Below, piece after piece: positions 1-10,529 of a stretch of 64,000 bases of DNA. Within the stretch, counting starts at the first letter, position 1; each line of letters opens with the position of its first letter. A model generated the notes under the pieces. It saw only the letters and a program-made list of their open reading frames with translations, was not told where the DNA came from and made no database searches. This DNA is from Candidula unifasciata (Eukaryota > Mollusca > Gastropoda > Stylommatophora > Geomitridae). Both the position numbers and the translations under genes were made by a program. The stretch covers positions 123,334 to 187,333 of the forward strand of contig CAJHNH020000234.1 of assembly GCA_905116865.2 (NCBI GenBank). The letters run 5' to 3'.

Positions 1-372
1 GTTGCATTTGCCTGCTCCTGCATTTCAAATCATTCAAAATTTCAATGCCTCCATCCCTTTTGTCACATTCCAACCAGTCTGTGACTGCTTCTGGCATAAT
101 GTTTATACTGTTTTGCTCAACTCCTCTGCCCACCAGCGATTAGTCACTTCCGTCATCATACAGTATTGGCACCAGTAGGGTGCACATGTAATGCACTGAC
201 AGTTTAAATGATGTCTGCTTGTTTGAAGATGACGGATAACACAAACTGACGGTTAAACAAGTGACGGTTAATGGCAGTTTTACTGTATATAGTTTGGCTT
301 TGTGTTAAGGACAAAGGATATTATCCTTCACTGATTTTCATATCTCTGCACATTGGATTGGAGTATCTTGAT
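1..372. other. unassigned DNA, no gene seen
   Basis: Mixed-composition DNA before the 36-bp minisatellite. I see no exon, no repeat shared with the rest of the window and no RNA gene. It could be intron of the gene whose last exons begin at 4259. Confidence 0.5.
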
Positions 373-1130
373 GTTGAAATACCCATCACCAGTTGCGGGA
401 GAATATTTGTTGAAATACCCAGTACCTGCTAAGGGAGAATATTTGTTGAAATACCCAGTACCTGCTGAGGGAGAATATTTGTTGAAATACCCAGCACCTG
501 CTGAGGGAGAATATTTGTTGAAATACCCGGTACCTGCTGAGGGAGAATATTTGTTGAAATACCCAGCACCTGCTGAGGGAGAATATTTGTTAAAATACAC
601 AGCACCTGCTGAGAGAGAATATTTGTTGAAATACCCAGCACCTGCTGAGGGAGAATGTTTGTTGAAATACCCAGCACCTGCTGAGGGAGAATATTTGTTA
701 AAATACACAGCACCTGCTGAGGGAGAATATTTGTTGAAATGCCCAACACCTGCTGAGGGAGAATATTTGTTGAAATACCCAGCACCTGCTGAGGGAGAAT
801 ATTTGTTGAAACATCCAGCACCTGCTGAGGGAGAATATTTATTGAAATACCCAACACCTGCTGAGGGAAAATATTTGTTTAAACACCCAGCACCTGCTGA
901 GGGAGAGTATTTGTTAAAATACCCAACACCTGCTGAGGGAGAATATTTGTTGAAACACCCAGCACCTGCTGAGGGAGAATATTTGTTGAAATACCCAGCA
1001 CCTGCTAAGGGAGAATATTTGTTGAAATACCCACCACCTGCTGGGGGAGAATATTTGTTGTAATACCCACCACCTGCTGGGGGAGAATATTTGTTGAAAT
1101 ACCCAGCACCTGCTAAGGGAGAATATTTGA
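373..1130. repeat. 36-bp minisatellite, about 21 copies
   Basis: About 21 head-to-tail units of 36 bp. Since 36 is a multiple of three and the unit lacks stops in several frames, it is open on both strands. On + it gives a 236-residue frame (353-1063) of a 12-residue unit, consensus EYLLKYPAPAEG; on - it gives frames of 126 and 142 residues. The array runs two units past the + frame's stop. Unit differences include many amino-acid changes, and one unit carries an in-frame TAA (about 1061), so the open frame is best explained by repeat structure. A repetitive-protein exon is the alternative, but no signal peptide or flanking splice signals are evident. Confidence 0.95.
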
Positions 1131-1754
1131 CCAGCTTAGTTCTAACCCTAGCAGGCCATATGTGTTGTTCAGAATCATGATCTGATTATCTCCTAATGTA
1201 CAGAGAACACATGTATTATTTTATTTGCTAATTAAAGGCTATCATTTGGTGCCCAACCGTTTTTAAACTCTTAAATCTTTCTGGTTCCCAAGGGTAGGAG
1301 TTCCTCTCATCTCTTATAATAATGGGTCATCAGTGACCAGGACAAATGATGTCTTTTTTAATAATTTTATGTCTTTTCTGTTTTTTTTGAAAAAGTTATC
1401 CTCACAGATTTTCAGTTTTTATAGGGTTTTTTCTGGTATCATATTCACAATTACCTTATGAGAAACAGAATATAAATGGGTATGCCTTGAGTGCTAAGAC
1501 ATTGATTCAAGTTAATTAAGGGGAAATGGGGCATTGTCTCTGTGGCTGGAGTTAAGCCACAAGTCTCACGCTCTGATAATCTTCATTTCATTTCATTTCA
1601 TGGACTACATTGTTCAGGTCAGGAGTGCAGTTGTTATGGAGATACATGGGAATTATCATTAGAGTTGCAAAGTGTATGCTTTGTGTGAGACTCTTTCATC
1701 ATCATAATAAACCACTTCTGCCGTTAAGTGTTGGGGAAAGGAATACTTTGCGAT
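1131..1754. other. unassigned AT-rich DNA
   Basis: No gene, RNA or shared repeat seen. There are short ATTTC runs near 1584 and no other structure. Confidence 0.4.
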
Positions 1755-2205
1755 TCATGCACGCTGGCTGCCACTAGCTAATGTTTTCGATCCATATTTT
1801 CCGCGGCCGTACTCGTCATCTTGTAGTAATCTTCTCAGCTGTAGTGCATGTGATGGTATTTGATCTTGCTGCATTCTAACTAGATGGCCAAACAACTTGA
1901 TCTGCTGTTTCTCAATGAATCCAGTACAAGGTGTCGTTCCCACAATTTGTCTGATAGTGTCATTTTTCACTCGATCTCGGATGGTTAGTTTGGTTCCTTT
2001 TCTCAGGCATCTCGTCTCGCAGGTGGTGATTTTGCGTAAATGGGCTTTAGGTAGTGTCCATGTTTGGCACTGGTAGCTTAATGTTGGAATGAATATGCTG
2101 TTTATAATCTGTCTCTTTGCACTCATAGTTATGCTTGGATGTCTTAATAGTGGTGACAGTTGGTATATAAGTGCACTTGCTTTCTGACATCTGGTTGTGA
2201 GACAC
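1755..2205 (-). mobile_element. LINE 3' fragment (C-terminal domain), decayed
   Basis: The - strand encodes about 145 residues resembling the part of animal non-LTR retrotransposon polyproteins that follows the reverse transcriptase: PTLSYQCQTWT, then CLRKGTKLTIRDR, then GFIEKQQIKLFGHLVRMQ. The homology continues upstream of the Met at 2126 in the same frame (RCQKASALIYQL..PLLRHPS), so that Met is not a real start. The RT and endonuclease are missing, which is typical of 5'-truncated or eroded copies. The same QCQTW-type tail occurs at 21070 and 28050. Family assignment (RTE/jockey-like) is inferred from motif style. Confidence 0.75.
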
Positions 2206-2593
2206 TTTGCAGATGACTAACCATTCAGGCATAGCTGCATGGATAAAACCTGGTGCATGAAGGCAGTGTGGTTCTCTTAAACATAACTAAAATTCAGTCA
2301 GCCGATGTTGTATGTAATTATCATGTAAAATAGTATGTCATTTGAGTAAGCAGTAATTCTTCGATATTTGCCTCCCAGGTACCCAATTAACACCAGCAAA
2401 TTCTGTTTTGACTGGTTTGACAACAAAATTTCTATCAAGAGAACATATCTGGTAAGTTTGTTGTGATATTTTCTGTTGAGCTTGCTGGTTCTTTGCTGTC
2501 TTACCAGATGAGATAACATTGTTCTATAGAAAGGCATAGCAATTTCAGCCTGTTTTGAAACTAATTAAGGTAACGCACTTCAGTAATCTAGGT
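2206..2593. other. unassigned DNA
   Basis: No gene or shared repeat recognised. A short - strand frame of 79 residues (2298-2537) resembles nothing I know. Confidence 0.35.
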
Positions 2594-3455
2594 CAGGGGC
2601 AGGCAAACTTTATTTTTTGGTCAGCAGGCCAAAATTTAGAAATACTAACCTAGTCGCAGGCCATTTAGAAAAACAATTCATTATAAATTTAACAGATTTC
2701 CTCACTACATAATATTTTATGGGATAATGTAATCCCTGACTACCATTCTAGCCAGACACACTCACCCACTGAAGCTTTTCTATATATTCCTAAATGTGTC
2801 TATTCAAGCTGTCTTTTTGTTTTGCGAAAATCATATTATTGAAGCAAAGTTTTAAAGGTTTAAACAATGGATTAACATCATGGCACAAGGGTAGTAACCC
2901 ATAAGTGCTCCGTTTTACTTCTAACTCAGATCTGAGTCTGAAGAATCTGAGCTTAGTGCATGAACTCCGTAGCACGGGTGAGGATCCTGAAATACTTAGG
3001 GTGGATTTTTAACTAAAATTTTAACCTCTTAGGCTACTCTTTTTGATTTCCAGCTGCTGAGGAATTTTTTGGGGCGTAACAATACACACAGGTGTCTGAT
3101 CTTACTACCCAGAGACCAGGGGAAATTACTAGCAATCCACGTGAAAAGATCCCAGCCTTCACCGGGGCCTGAACCCGGGACCTTCCAGCTCTCGACGCGA
3201 ACACCATGCCATGAGACACGTAGCCCCCATATTATTAAGGAGGGGGAGGGAGGGGGGGGGGGGGAGAAACGTATGTGATGAGAGAGTGAAAAATAGATAA
3301 GAGACAGACTGACATATATTGATCAATATATTATAATAAGGTAACTTACAGATTTAATGTTTTAACATGCCACAAAATCCAATCTAAATCTGGTGGTTTT
3401 TGACCTCACAGACATTTAAAAATTTTCTGGCCTGCGGAAAAGAGTTTGTTGGATC
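2594..3455. mobile_element. possible hAT-like element with nested SINE
   Basis: The left edge begins CAGGGGCAGGCAAACTTT and continues into a GGCC-rich stretch, the style of many hAT termini. A roughly inverted version (TGGCCTGCGGAAAAGAGTTTG) lies at 3428-3448. Between them sits a family A SINE. I could not find a matching 8-bp target-site duplication, the right end is degenerate, and no transposase is encoded. The paired ends are the only support. Confidence 0.3.
2856..3229 (-). mobile_element. SINE family A, full copy
   Basis: Near-complete copy on the - strand, tRNA-like head at the right and tail (TTTAAACAATGGAT on +) at the left. It matches copies at 4736, 31121 and 41912. The internal block with the ACACACAGG..CAGAGACCAGGGGAAATTACTAG segments and the head containing CCTGAACCCGGGA are shared. 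Small open frames on both strands here are translations of the SINE. Confidence 0.85.
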
Positions 3456-3525
3456 AAAGTAATACGAATTTCATACTCAAATTATGTAGTTCTTCTGTTT
3501 ATGCACTGTCTTTTTTCATTCATTG

Positions 3526-3642
<117 letters not shown>

Positions 3643-3899
3643 AGTGTTTAATAACCTAGTAATTGCAGTTCTGACTTCATAGCAAATAAGTCACCCCATA
3701 GTTTGTCTATTCTTATGTCAGTTTAAACCACACAGAATGCCAACTGTCCCTTGTGAAAAAAAAAAAAAAAAAAATTGACACTGACTGCATTCTCAGCAAA
3801 TCCAATAGCATACAGTCACATTAAATGCATAAGGCAGCCATTAAAAGTGCCAACTCAAAGAGTCCAACACTAGAAATGCAGTTCATTTGTTGATGGAAG

Positions 3900-4225
3900 C
3901 AACAACTACAACAGATCAGCATACAAAGTTAGCTGCATAACTGCAATCAAAGTCTGCTTGAAAGAAACCCAGTCTCTCAACAGTTGTCCTACCTCATACA
4001 CTTTGTTGCTGAAGGTGTCACTTATGTCCTGTGCCCTTCTTTGTCTGGCAGCCCCTGCCCCTCTCACCCGGTACCATCACCTCCGCTTCTGTTTTTTTGT
4101 TACCATTCCACCATGTTGTTTGATATAGCCACCAAAGTATTCGATTTTCTGAGACAAGATACTGTTTACAAGCCAATCGTACTTGATGTTCAGATCTTTT
4201 AGGATGTCTTTTAATTGAATATATT
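3900..4225 (-). mobile_element. LINE 3' fragment (C-terminal domain)
   Basis: The - strand matches the LINE tail at 57400-57716: shared segments include PKRSEHQ, the frame giving LNIK.DWLVNSILSQK, then an R/G-rich stretch, AQDISD and a final RD.VSFKQT. At least two frameshifts separate these blocks. It ends just before the acceptor site of the host exon at 4259, so it lies in the upstream intron. Confidence 0.75.
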
Positions 4226-4258
4226 CTCTGAGATGGTTTCATTATATATCTGTTTCAG

Positions 4259-4558
4259 CCTCACAAGGTCCCTGAAGAGTATAAACGAAAAGCTGAGCGA
4301 AATATGGCAGCCGTACCTTCGTCCAAATCGGAGAAAAATAGGCCAGAAAAATCCCAGTTAAAGAATATCTCCAAAAGCCCTGGCTTGATGCACGGAAAGG
4401 TGAAGGTTGATGATAACATCAGAAATGATCTGAAGCTGAAGGCTGAAGTGAAAGTCAATGTTAAGAAAGGAGGTGTGCACATGCAGTGTGTTAATAGTTC
4501 TCTTGATGAAGATGATGATGATGATCAGAGTGAGCTACAACTGATGAGAGAGATAAAG
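4259..4558 (+). CDS. penultimate coding exon of an unrecognised lysine-rich protein
   Basis: A 300-bp exon, phase 0 at both ends. The acceptor is TATATATCTGTTTCAG (ends 4258) and the donor is AAG|GTAAGA at 4559. It encodes 100 residues beginning PHKVPEEYKRKAERN and ending DDDDDQSELQLMREIK. The exon is rich in Lys and Ser, with an acidic run of five Asp preceded by Glu near residue 82, and no hydrophobic segment, so a soluble, possibly nuclear protein is likely (inference). Only this exon and the next have proper splice signals and non-repeat coding character in the window. Open frame continues past the donor to 4633 only as intron read-through. The internal Met at 4304 lies mid-exon and is probably not the start. 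Earlier exons must lie upstream, beyond what I can recognise. I do not know the family. Confidence 0.7.
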
Positions 4559-4735
4559 GTAAGACCTCTGTATCTTTATTGTTGGTCAGACTCTTTTAGT
4601 TTCTTAGTTATGTCTTACTTGCATCAGAAGTAGTCAGTCTACATTTCTTGTCATATCACGAGTAAGGGAAAAACTGGAGAACACTGTGACAGCAGTAAAG
4701 CTGGAGTGAAGAGAGGTAGAAAGAGACCAAGAGAG

Positions 4736-5123
4736 GTTTAGGTTTAGATTTAAATGACGGATCACCATCATGGCACAAGGGTAGTAACTCATAAGTGCGC
4801 TGTTCTACTTCTGACTTAAAGCATGAGTTCAAAGAATCTCAGCGCAGTGCACGAACTCTGTAGCACCGACGAGGATCCTAAAATACTTTGGGTGGATTTT
4901 TAACTCCAAATTTTTGCCCACTCTGCTACTCTTTTGGATTTCCAACTGCCAAGGGATTTTTGTTGTTGTTGCGTAACAATACATACAGGTGTCTAATCTC
5001 ACTACCCAGAGACCAGGGAAAATTACTAGGAGTCCACATGAAAAAATCCCAGCCTTCACCTAGGCTTGAACACAGGACTTCCAGCACTCGAGGAGGACGC
5101 TATGCCTTGAGACCACCCTAGCC
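4736..5123 (-). mobile_element. SINE family A, full copy in the last intron
   Basis: Same structure and orientation as the copy at 2856-3229: tail with TTTAAATGACGGATCA at the left, Leu/Ser-tRNA-like head with CACTCGAGGAGGACGC at the right. It lies in the intron between the two host exons, in antisense to the gene. Confidence 0.85.
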
Positions 5124-5466
5124 CAAGAGAGAAGATGCTGGATAGTTTGGCATTATTGCATGGAGAATCATGTGTGTTAGAAATGACATAACTATAAATG
5201 CCATAAGGCATCTACTGTAAAAGAAATAATAATACTGTACCTGTCTCACAGAGCGTGTTGAGAAACGGACGAACAAACTTTATTTTCAAAGGGTCACAAA
5301 TTGGGCATGCAGGCCCGTCTTACATTCAGCCCTTCCAGTCAACCATCTTTCGCTCAGCAGTTGTATTTTACTAATAAAGCATGTTATGATGATATGCATA
5401 TTATGAATATTATAAAAGAACACAAAAGCATGAGTTGTAAAATGCATGCAAAAACCAGCGCGTGCA

Positions 5467-5894
5467 TACACACACCCATATACATACATACACCCACATA
5501 CACATGCTCACCCACTCACTTACACACACATACATACATGCATGCATACATTACATACATACAGGCATACATACATACACAAAAAACATACATACAGGAA
5601 TACACACATACATACAGGCATACATACTTACACATACATACAGGCATACATACACACAAACATACATACATAGATACAAACATACATACATACATACATA
5701 CATACATACATACATACATACATACATACATACATACATACATACATACATACATACATACATACATACATACATACATACATACATACATACATACATA
5801 CATACATACATACATACATACATACATACATACATACATACATACATACATACATACATACATACATACATACATACATACATACATACATACA
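5467..5894. repeat. (TACA)n microsatellite
   Basis: A degenerate left part (5467-5679) is followed by about 215 bp of perfect TACA (5680-5894). All the long frames overlapping it (HTYI or MYVC repeats) are translations of the microsatellite. Confidence 0.98.
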
Positions 5895-5904
5895 GGCGGA
5901 GTGG

Positions 5905-6290
5905 AGTCAGGTATGTACCAAGCAGAGAGAATCAGAGGTCCCGGGTAGTTTGTGTACTTTGGTGTGTTGGGAAATGAACAGGCAGATATATTGGCTGGTT
6001 CTGCATCACATAGTGATTTGATGCGTGTCAAGCTAGATGTTGTAAGGGTCCATTGGGAGCAAGTGAACAGTGCAGAGACTCAAATAGATCATCACAGACT
6101 GAGGAGAATGGTATGTTGAAGAAGGACCAGGGAATGTGACCAGTGCTTAAAACTCAAGAAAAAACATGGTGGATATAAAAATCAGACTGTTACTGATACC
6201 ATTGGAGTTAAAACTCTGTGCTTGCTTCTGAAGATGGAGACGGAGTGCTTCAAGGGGATGTCTCAAGAGCTGTGATTTCATTTCTCAGTT
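5905..6290 (+). mobile_element. LINE RNase H C-terminal fragment, copy 1
   Basis: The + strand encodes GVLGNEQADILAGSAS, the end of an RNase H domain as found in the polyproteins of some non-LTR retrotransposons (consensus GN..AD.LAG), followed by LDVVRVHWEQVNSAETQ and RLRRM. It aligns along its length with 9245-9435 and 9790-9880 but lacks the minisatellite found there. It is broken by stops after RRMVC. It sits directly after the TACA array. Confidence 0.75.
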
Positions 6291-6744
6291 CAACTTTCAG
6301 TATTCTTTAAAAGAACAGTGATCTTGTGCATATGACAGCTGTTTTTATAAGTAAGTAAAGGGCCTGTCTCGCACCATTGGCACATTTGACCTATTGTGCT
6401 AGAACCCCTTCCCCCAGACCAGTCCTCAGGTGATGTGGTCATAACCATGAGTTGTAGGTCAGTTATGATAATTTGTCAAGATGCAGAACTTGTGTTATGC
6501 TTTCTTCTAATGCTGTTTATGTCTGATCTCATTCCTTCAACCTAGACTTACATTGTTGGGGGTGTTGTGGGGAGTAAGCAGACGTAATCAGTTCCCTCAT
6601 CCTTATTATATCTTCAGCAGATTGCTCAAATGTGGAAGTATTGCATCTTATCATTCCAGAATTTTCTCTGTGATCCTCCTCTTTGTCATCACTGTTTCCT
6701 GGAAGATAACATTTATAAATATTATTGCTGCCCTACTGCACACA
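6291..6744. other. unassigned intronic DNA
   Basis: A short segment near 6360-6440 (AGGTGATGTGGTCA) faintly resembles SINE family C. Otherwise nothing is recognised. It lies inside the host gene's last intron. Confidence 0.4.
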
Positions 6745-6890
6745 CACAAGTGTGTGTGTGTGTGTGTGTGTGTGGGGGGGGGGACAACTGGGATTAAACT
6801 CTTATTTTTAAAATGTGTGAAATTGGGTGGCAGCTCCAGCATGGGAAGGGGGGGGGGGGGGGAGGAGGAGCTGTTGACAGAGGGAGAATG

Positions 6891-6931
<41 letters not shown>

Positions 6932-7062
6932 GAGAGAGAGAGACAGAGGGGGGGGGGGGGGGGACAACAAACAAATAAACTCTGCTTTCAAAAAGTGATA
7001 AGAGGCAGCATATCCATATAGCATTAGCAAAAGGAAGGGTGGGGGAATAGACAGGGGAGATG

Positions 7063-7140
<78 letters not shown>
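6745..7140. repeat. cluster of (GT)n, poly-G, (GA)n and (CA)n tracts
   Basis: In order: GT 6748-6773 and poly-G to 6782, poly-G 6849-6861, GA 6894-6928, poly-G 6947-6963, CA 7062-7094, GA 7098-7140. The purine-rich runs are on the sense strand of the intron and end only 35 bp before the acceptor of the last exon. Confidence 0.95.
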
Positions 7141-7142
<2 letters not shown>

Positions 7143-7174
7143 TCACTAATGAAAATATGTTTGCTGGATTTCAG

Positions 7175-7306
7175 AGGAAAGAGAAAAAGTACAGACTGGA
7201 TAAGATCCTGACCAAGCTGCTGAACAATCTGCCAGGAAAGCAGAAGATTGATTTAACTTACCTGTTAGATGAAGGAAAGAGGATCAGAAAAAAGGTTACT
7301 AAATGA
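7175..7306 (+). CDS. terminal coding exon of the same unrecognised protein
   Basis: The acceptor is TTTGCTGGATTTCAG (ends 7174). It encodes 43 residues and a TGA stop at 7304-7306: RKEKKYRLDKILTKLLNNL, then PGKQKIDLTYLLDEGKRIR, ending KKVTK. In phase with the exon at 4259-4558 across a 2616-bp intron, joining ..LMREIK to RKEKK. The segment is strongly basic with alternating Leu and Lys/Arg and could form an amphipathic helix; the tail looks like a nuclear or nucleolar localisation signal (inference). Codon use is unbiased and no frame damage is seen, in contrast to all the retrotransposon pieces nearby, which supports a living gene. Confidence 0.7.
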   Translation, partial: RKEKKYRLDKILTKLLNNLPGKQKIDLTYLLDEGKRIRKKVTK

Positions 7307-8054
7307 AGTGGATGTCTTACCTGGTATCTAAAGTCATCAGAACTTTTAAACATGCAATGACACACACTCCTGAAACGGCATTTGTACTTTCCCTGCTTTG
7401 TACAATCAGAGTTTAGCATTTAGTGTTGTACAGAAATTACTGTAACTCATTACATAACATAAGCAGTTTATAGTGCCATGTAACATGCAGCTGAGAAAAG
7501 CATTACAAAGATGCTGCAACCAATCATCTACCATACATAGTTTATATAGCTGTACATTATGCAGATGGAAAAAGTATTAAATATACTGTACTCATTACAT
7601 ACTATAAGTTGTTTATAGTACCATATTTAACATAGCTGACACAGCTGAGAGAAGCATTACCCATATGCAAAAAGTGAATTATAAGCATGCAATGTTACAG
7701 ATTGCTGAAATGGCATTTGTACTTCCTTGCTATATACAATCAGACATTACCATTTAATGTTGAACAGAAATTACTGCAACTCATTGTATAGCGTGAGGTT
7801 AATTTTTCATTATCCAACAGCTGGGAAAAAGGCATTACAAGTATGCTGTAACTCATTACATAACATGAGTAGAATATGGTGCCGTATATTATGCAGATAG
7901 AACAAGTATTACAAATATGCTGTAACTTATTACTTGTTACATAACATAAGTTGCTTATAGTGTTATGTCACATGCAGGTGGGAAAAAGTATTACAAATAT
8001 GCTGGAATTGTTTACATAACCATAAGATGTTTACAAAGTCCCTGTTTACATCAG
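7307..8054 (+). repeat. putative 3' UTR with degenerate 80-bp and 335-bp repeats
   Basis: Directly follows the stop codon. Related units built on ACTCATTACATAACATAAG, TTATAGTGCCATGTAACATGCAG and GCATTACAAATATGCTG recur roughly every 80 bp. A longer segment, CATGCAATG..AAATTACTG, is duplicated at 7351-7440 and 7686-7776, an offset of about 335 bp. Whether the mRNA extends through it cannot be told; no single AATAAA is convincing. Confidence 0.6.
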
Positions 8055-8200
8055 TAGTGGATTGGGCATATGGTGCTAGACTCATATTGAGTTATCAGCA
8101 CTCGGTAAGTGATGTGGTCAACAGTACGCTGGCCTGGGATACCTTTACTTTACAGGACATAAGTGGTACTTAGATACAAACCTGGATGTCTGGGCCACAT
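8055..8200 (-). mobile_element. SINE family C, divergent fragment
   Basis: Shares ATCAGCACTCGGTAAGTGAT, GTGGTCAACA and GGCC..CTTTACTT blocks with the C copies at 31529 and 54791, in the same orientation. The tRNA-like head is missing or eroded. Confidence 0.55.
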
Positions 8201-9179
8201 GGTATACTCTGGGCAAGAACAGAGACCTGATCCAAGACTGGCGACTGTGTGAGATGGTGGTGCTTGTTGGTATGACACAGTGGTAATACATCAACAGACC
8301 ACTGCCTGTGGGCACCTTTACGTCTTTCTGGGTTACTCCCCCTCTACCTTGGTGTGTAGGTTTGCCAGAGATCGCTAGACGTCTCTATTAGCAGTTTGTG
8401 ATAGTGTTATATTGTGCTACAGTAGGGAGGCATAGGAGTTACAGCCCATGAAGATGGGCAGTGGAATGAAGTTCCTTCTCTCCATAGTCAGTATTGTAGA
8501 GACCATTTATTGTGCTGCTTTGTTAACTCCTGAGAAAAACTAACACTAAAACGTTTGGAACAGAGCATGCTGCCAAATAAGACAAGAGAGCTGTGCTTTG
8601 TCCACTTAGATCACCATACATGGGGTGTATTAATTGTCACTAGCTGATTAATAGGCTAAAACTAATGTTTGAGCATGCTGAAAAGTCAGAGCATTTATTA
8701 CTGTTTGGCAGTGCAGCTATGAAATGTTGCTTCTATACAACTTGTAGAATTGATGTATGTATGAACACACTTGATTGTTATTTAGTAAATCTTGCTTATT
8801 GAGTTAACTCATGCCTGCTATTGCCATGACAATGTAACTTAAATGGTGGATAACGAAATACAGCTTGTTGAACATATTTTGTTTATTTAATTCGAGAAGT
8901 GACTGCATGTTTGAATATTGTGGTAGTAATGATTAGGGTGAATGCTGTAATATTGGAAGAAGTGGATTTTGCTCTGAAAAAAAAAAGTAATGTGCTGTAT
9001 GACGGCTTTGTAAGAATGTTATCATGGATGAGTTGTTTGAAACTGATGAAATAAGATTTATTGAAGGTTATTTGGATTGTAAAAAGTACTGGGAAAAGAC
9101 TAAAAAATGTATAAATCAATGTTGTCAGTACAATTATAGTTGTCAGCCATAAATCACCTGTTATAATTTTTTGGCAAAC
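8201..9179. other. unassigned AT-rich DNA
   Basis: No gene or shared repeat seen. A 78-residue - strand frame (8883-9119) looks like chance in AT-rich DNA. It could be distal 3' UTR or intergenic. Confidence 0.4.
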
Positions 9180-9880
9180 ATCGCTTCATATGTCCTGGAT
9201 AGTTAGCATCCTAGGGAAGCATCACTTGAGAGGTCCTGGGTATTTAGCTTCCTTTGAATGTATTCTCCAGGTCATGCTAATGGTTTGGGAAATGAACAGT
9301 CAGATATACGGACTGGTTTTGCAGCACTTGATGGTGAATTGACGCATGTCAGACTAGATGTTGTAAGGGTCCTCGGAGAGCGAGTAAATAATGTGGAGGC
9401 TCAAAAGATAGATAAACTCAATCTGAGGAGAATGGTGCTGGGAGGAGTGTCCCGGGTGCTGGGAGGAGTGTCCCAGGTGCTAGGAGGAGTGTCCCGGTGC
9501 TGGGAGGAGTGTCCCAGGTGCTGGGAGGAGTGTCCCAGGTGCTGGGAGGAGTGTCCCGGTGCTGGGAGGAGTGTCCCAGGTGCTGGGAGGAGTGTCCCAG
9601 GTGTTGGGAGGAGTGTCCAGGTGCTGGGAGGAGTGTCCCAGGTGCTGGGAGGAGTGCCCCGGGTGCTGGGAGGAGTGTCCAGGTGCTGGGAGGAGTGTCC
9701 CGGGTGCTGGGAGGAGTGTCCCAGGTGCTGGGAAGAGTGTCCCAGTGCTGGGAGGAGTGTCCCAGGGAGCTAGGCGACCCTCAGCACTAAGGGGAAAGGG
9801 GAGATGAATATACAGTCAGAGTGATACTGGTGCTATTAGAATTGAAATGCTGCGCTTGCTACTGAGGTATCGCTTCCTAA
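9180..9880 (+). mobile_element. LINE RNase H C-terminal fragment, copy 2, with internal minisatellite
   Basis: The + strand encodes SPGHANGLGNEQSDIRTG, an RNase H end (consensus GHAGV.GNE.AD), then LDVVRVLGERVNNVEAQK and LRRMV. At 9435 a minisatellite begins and runs to 9766; the LINE then resumes at about 9790 with YSQSDTGAIRIEMLRLLLR, which matches 6180-6240 of copy 1. The flanks therefore belong to one element and the array grew inside it. The LAG of the motif is changed to RTG, so the domain is dead. Confidence 0.75.
9435..9766. repeat. 20/21-bp minisatellite inside a LINE
   Basis: About 16 units of GTGCTGGGAGGAGTGTCCCAG. Some units lack one base (20 bp), so reading frames shift between units and the overlapping frames (171, 97 and 82 residues) are artefacts. 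The first unit runs straight on from the LINE codons for RRMV. Confidence 0.95.
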
Positions 9881-9895
9881 AAAGCTGTGGTATTT

Positions 9896-10113
9896 CTAGC
9901 AAGCTGCTGTAGAGGATCAAAAGGTCGCGGGTTCAAGTCCTGACGGAGCTGGATTAAAAAAAATTAAGAGCTTGGCCGTGGCTCCCAGGACGACCCAGCC
10001 TTAAAGGGGTGCAAATAAAGTCCTGGGAAAATGGAGTGCTGATTGGTCTATAAAATATAGGTCTAGCCTTATTTGCCCGAAATGCCTGGAGGCATGGAAA
10101 AAGTCCTTTACTT
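9896..10113 (+). mobile_element. SINE family C, full copy
   Basis: The head contains the B-box-like GCGGGTTCAAGTCCTGACGG, then CTTGGCCGTGGCTCCCAGG, ATTGGTCTATAAAATATAGG and the tail GGAAAAAGTCCTTTAC. It is inserted at the 3' end of the LINE remnant. Orientation is opposite to the C copies at 24545 and 54791. Confidence 0.75.
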
Positions 10114-10529
10114 TATGGTATTTTCCTTGTATCAGCAAATTAATACGCAGCAATTTGATAAATTGTTGGTATACAATAGGTTCCTTGTTACAAAATGGAT
10201 GAATGATTGTATAGTTGTATTTATGACTAAGTTTTTTCCAGTAATTACATTCTGTTTGTTATTTTAGTAGTATTAATATCACCAAAAACAATGTGAAAAA
10301 TATTTGTTTATAAGTGGTTACGGAATTTTAAAAAACCAGCTGCTTCTCAAAAGCTTGTCACAGAGGTATTGAGCAGAAAGGTATAGATATCATAGCCTAT
10401 CTGTAAACCACAACACAACACACCAACTGCACTTTTAAGGGCAGGTGCAGAGGAGAAAGAGTAACCTGTTCACAGTTAATTTATGTGGGTGGAGGATGAA
10501 AATAGCTGTGACAGTTATTTACATGTTTG
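10114..10529. other. unassigned DNA
   Basis: No gene or shared repeat seen. Confidence 0.35.

Noticed and set aside
5301..5977. Long frames (215, 171 and others) on both strands
   Set aside because: They translate the TACA microsatellite (HTYI/MYVC repeats); no independent coding evidence.
6553..7094. Frames of 141 and 147 residues
   Set aside because: They run through GT, GA, CA and poly-G tracts in an intron.
9258..9807. Frames of 171, 97 and 82 residues
   Set aside because: They are the 20/21-bp minisatellite read in three phases; only the first 58 residues are real LINE remnant.
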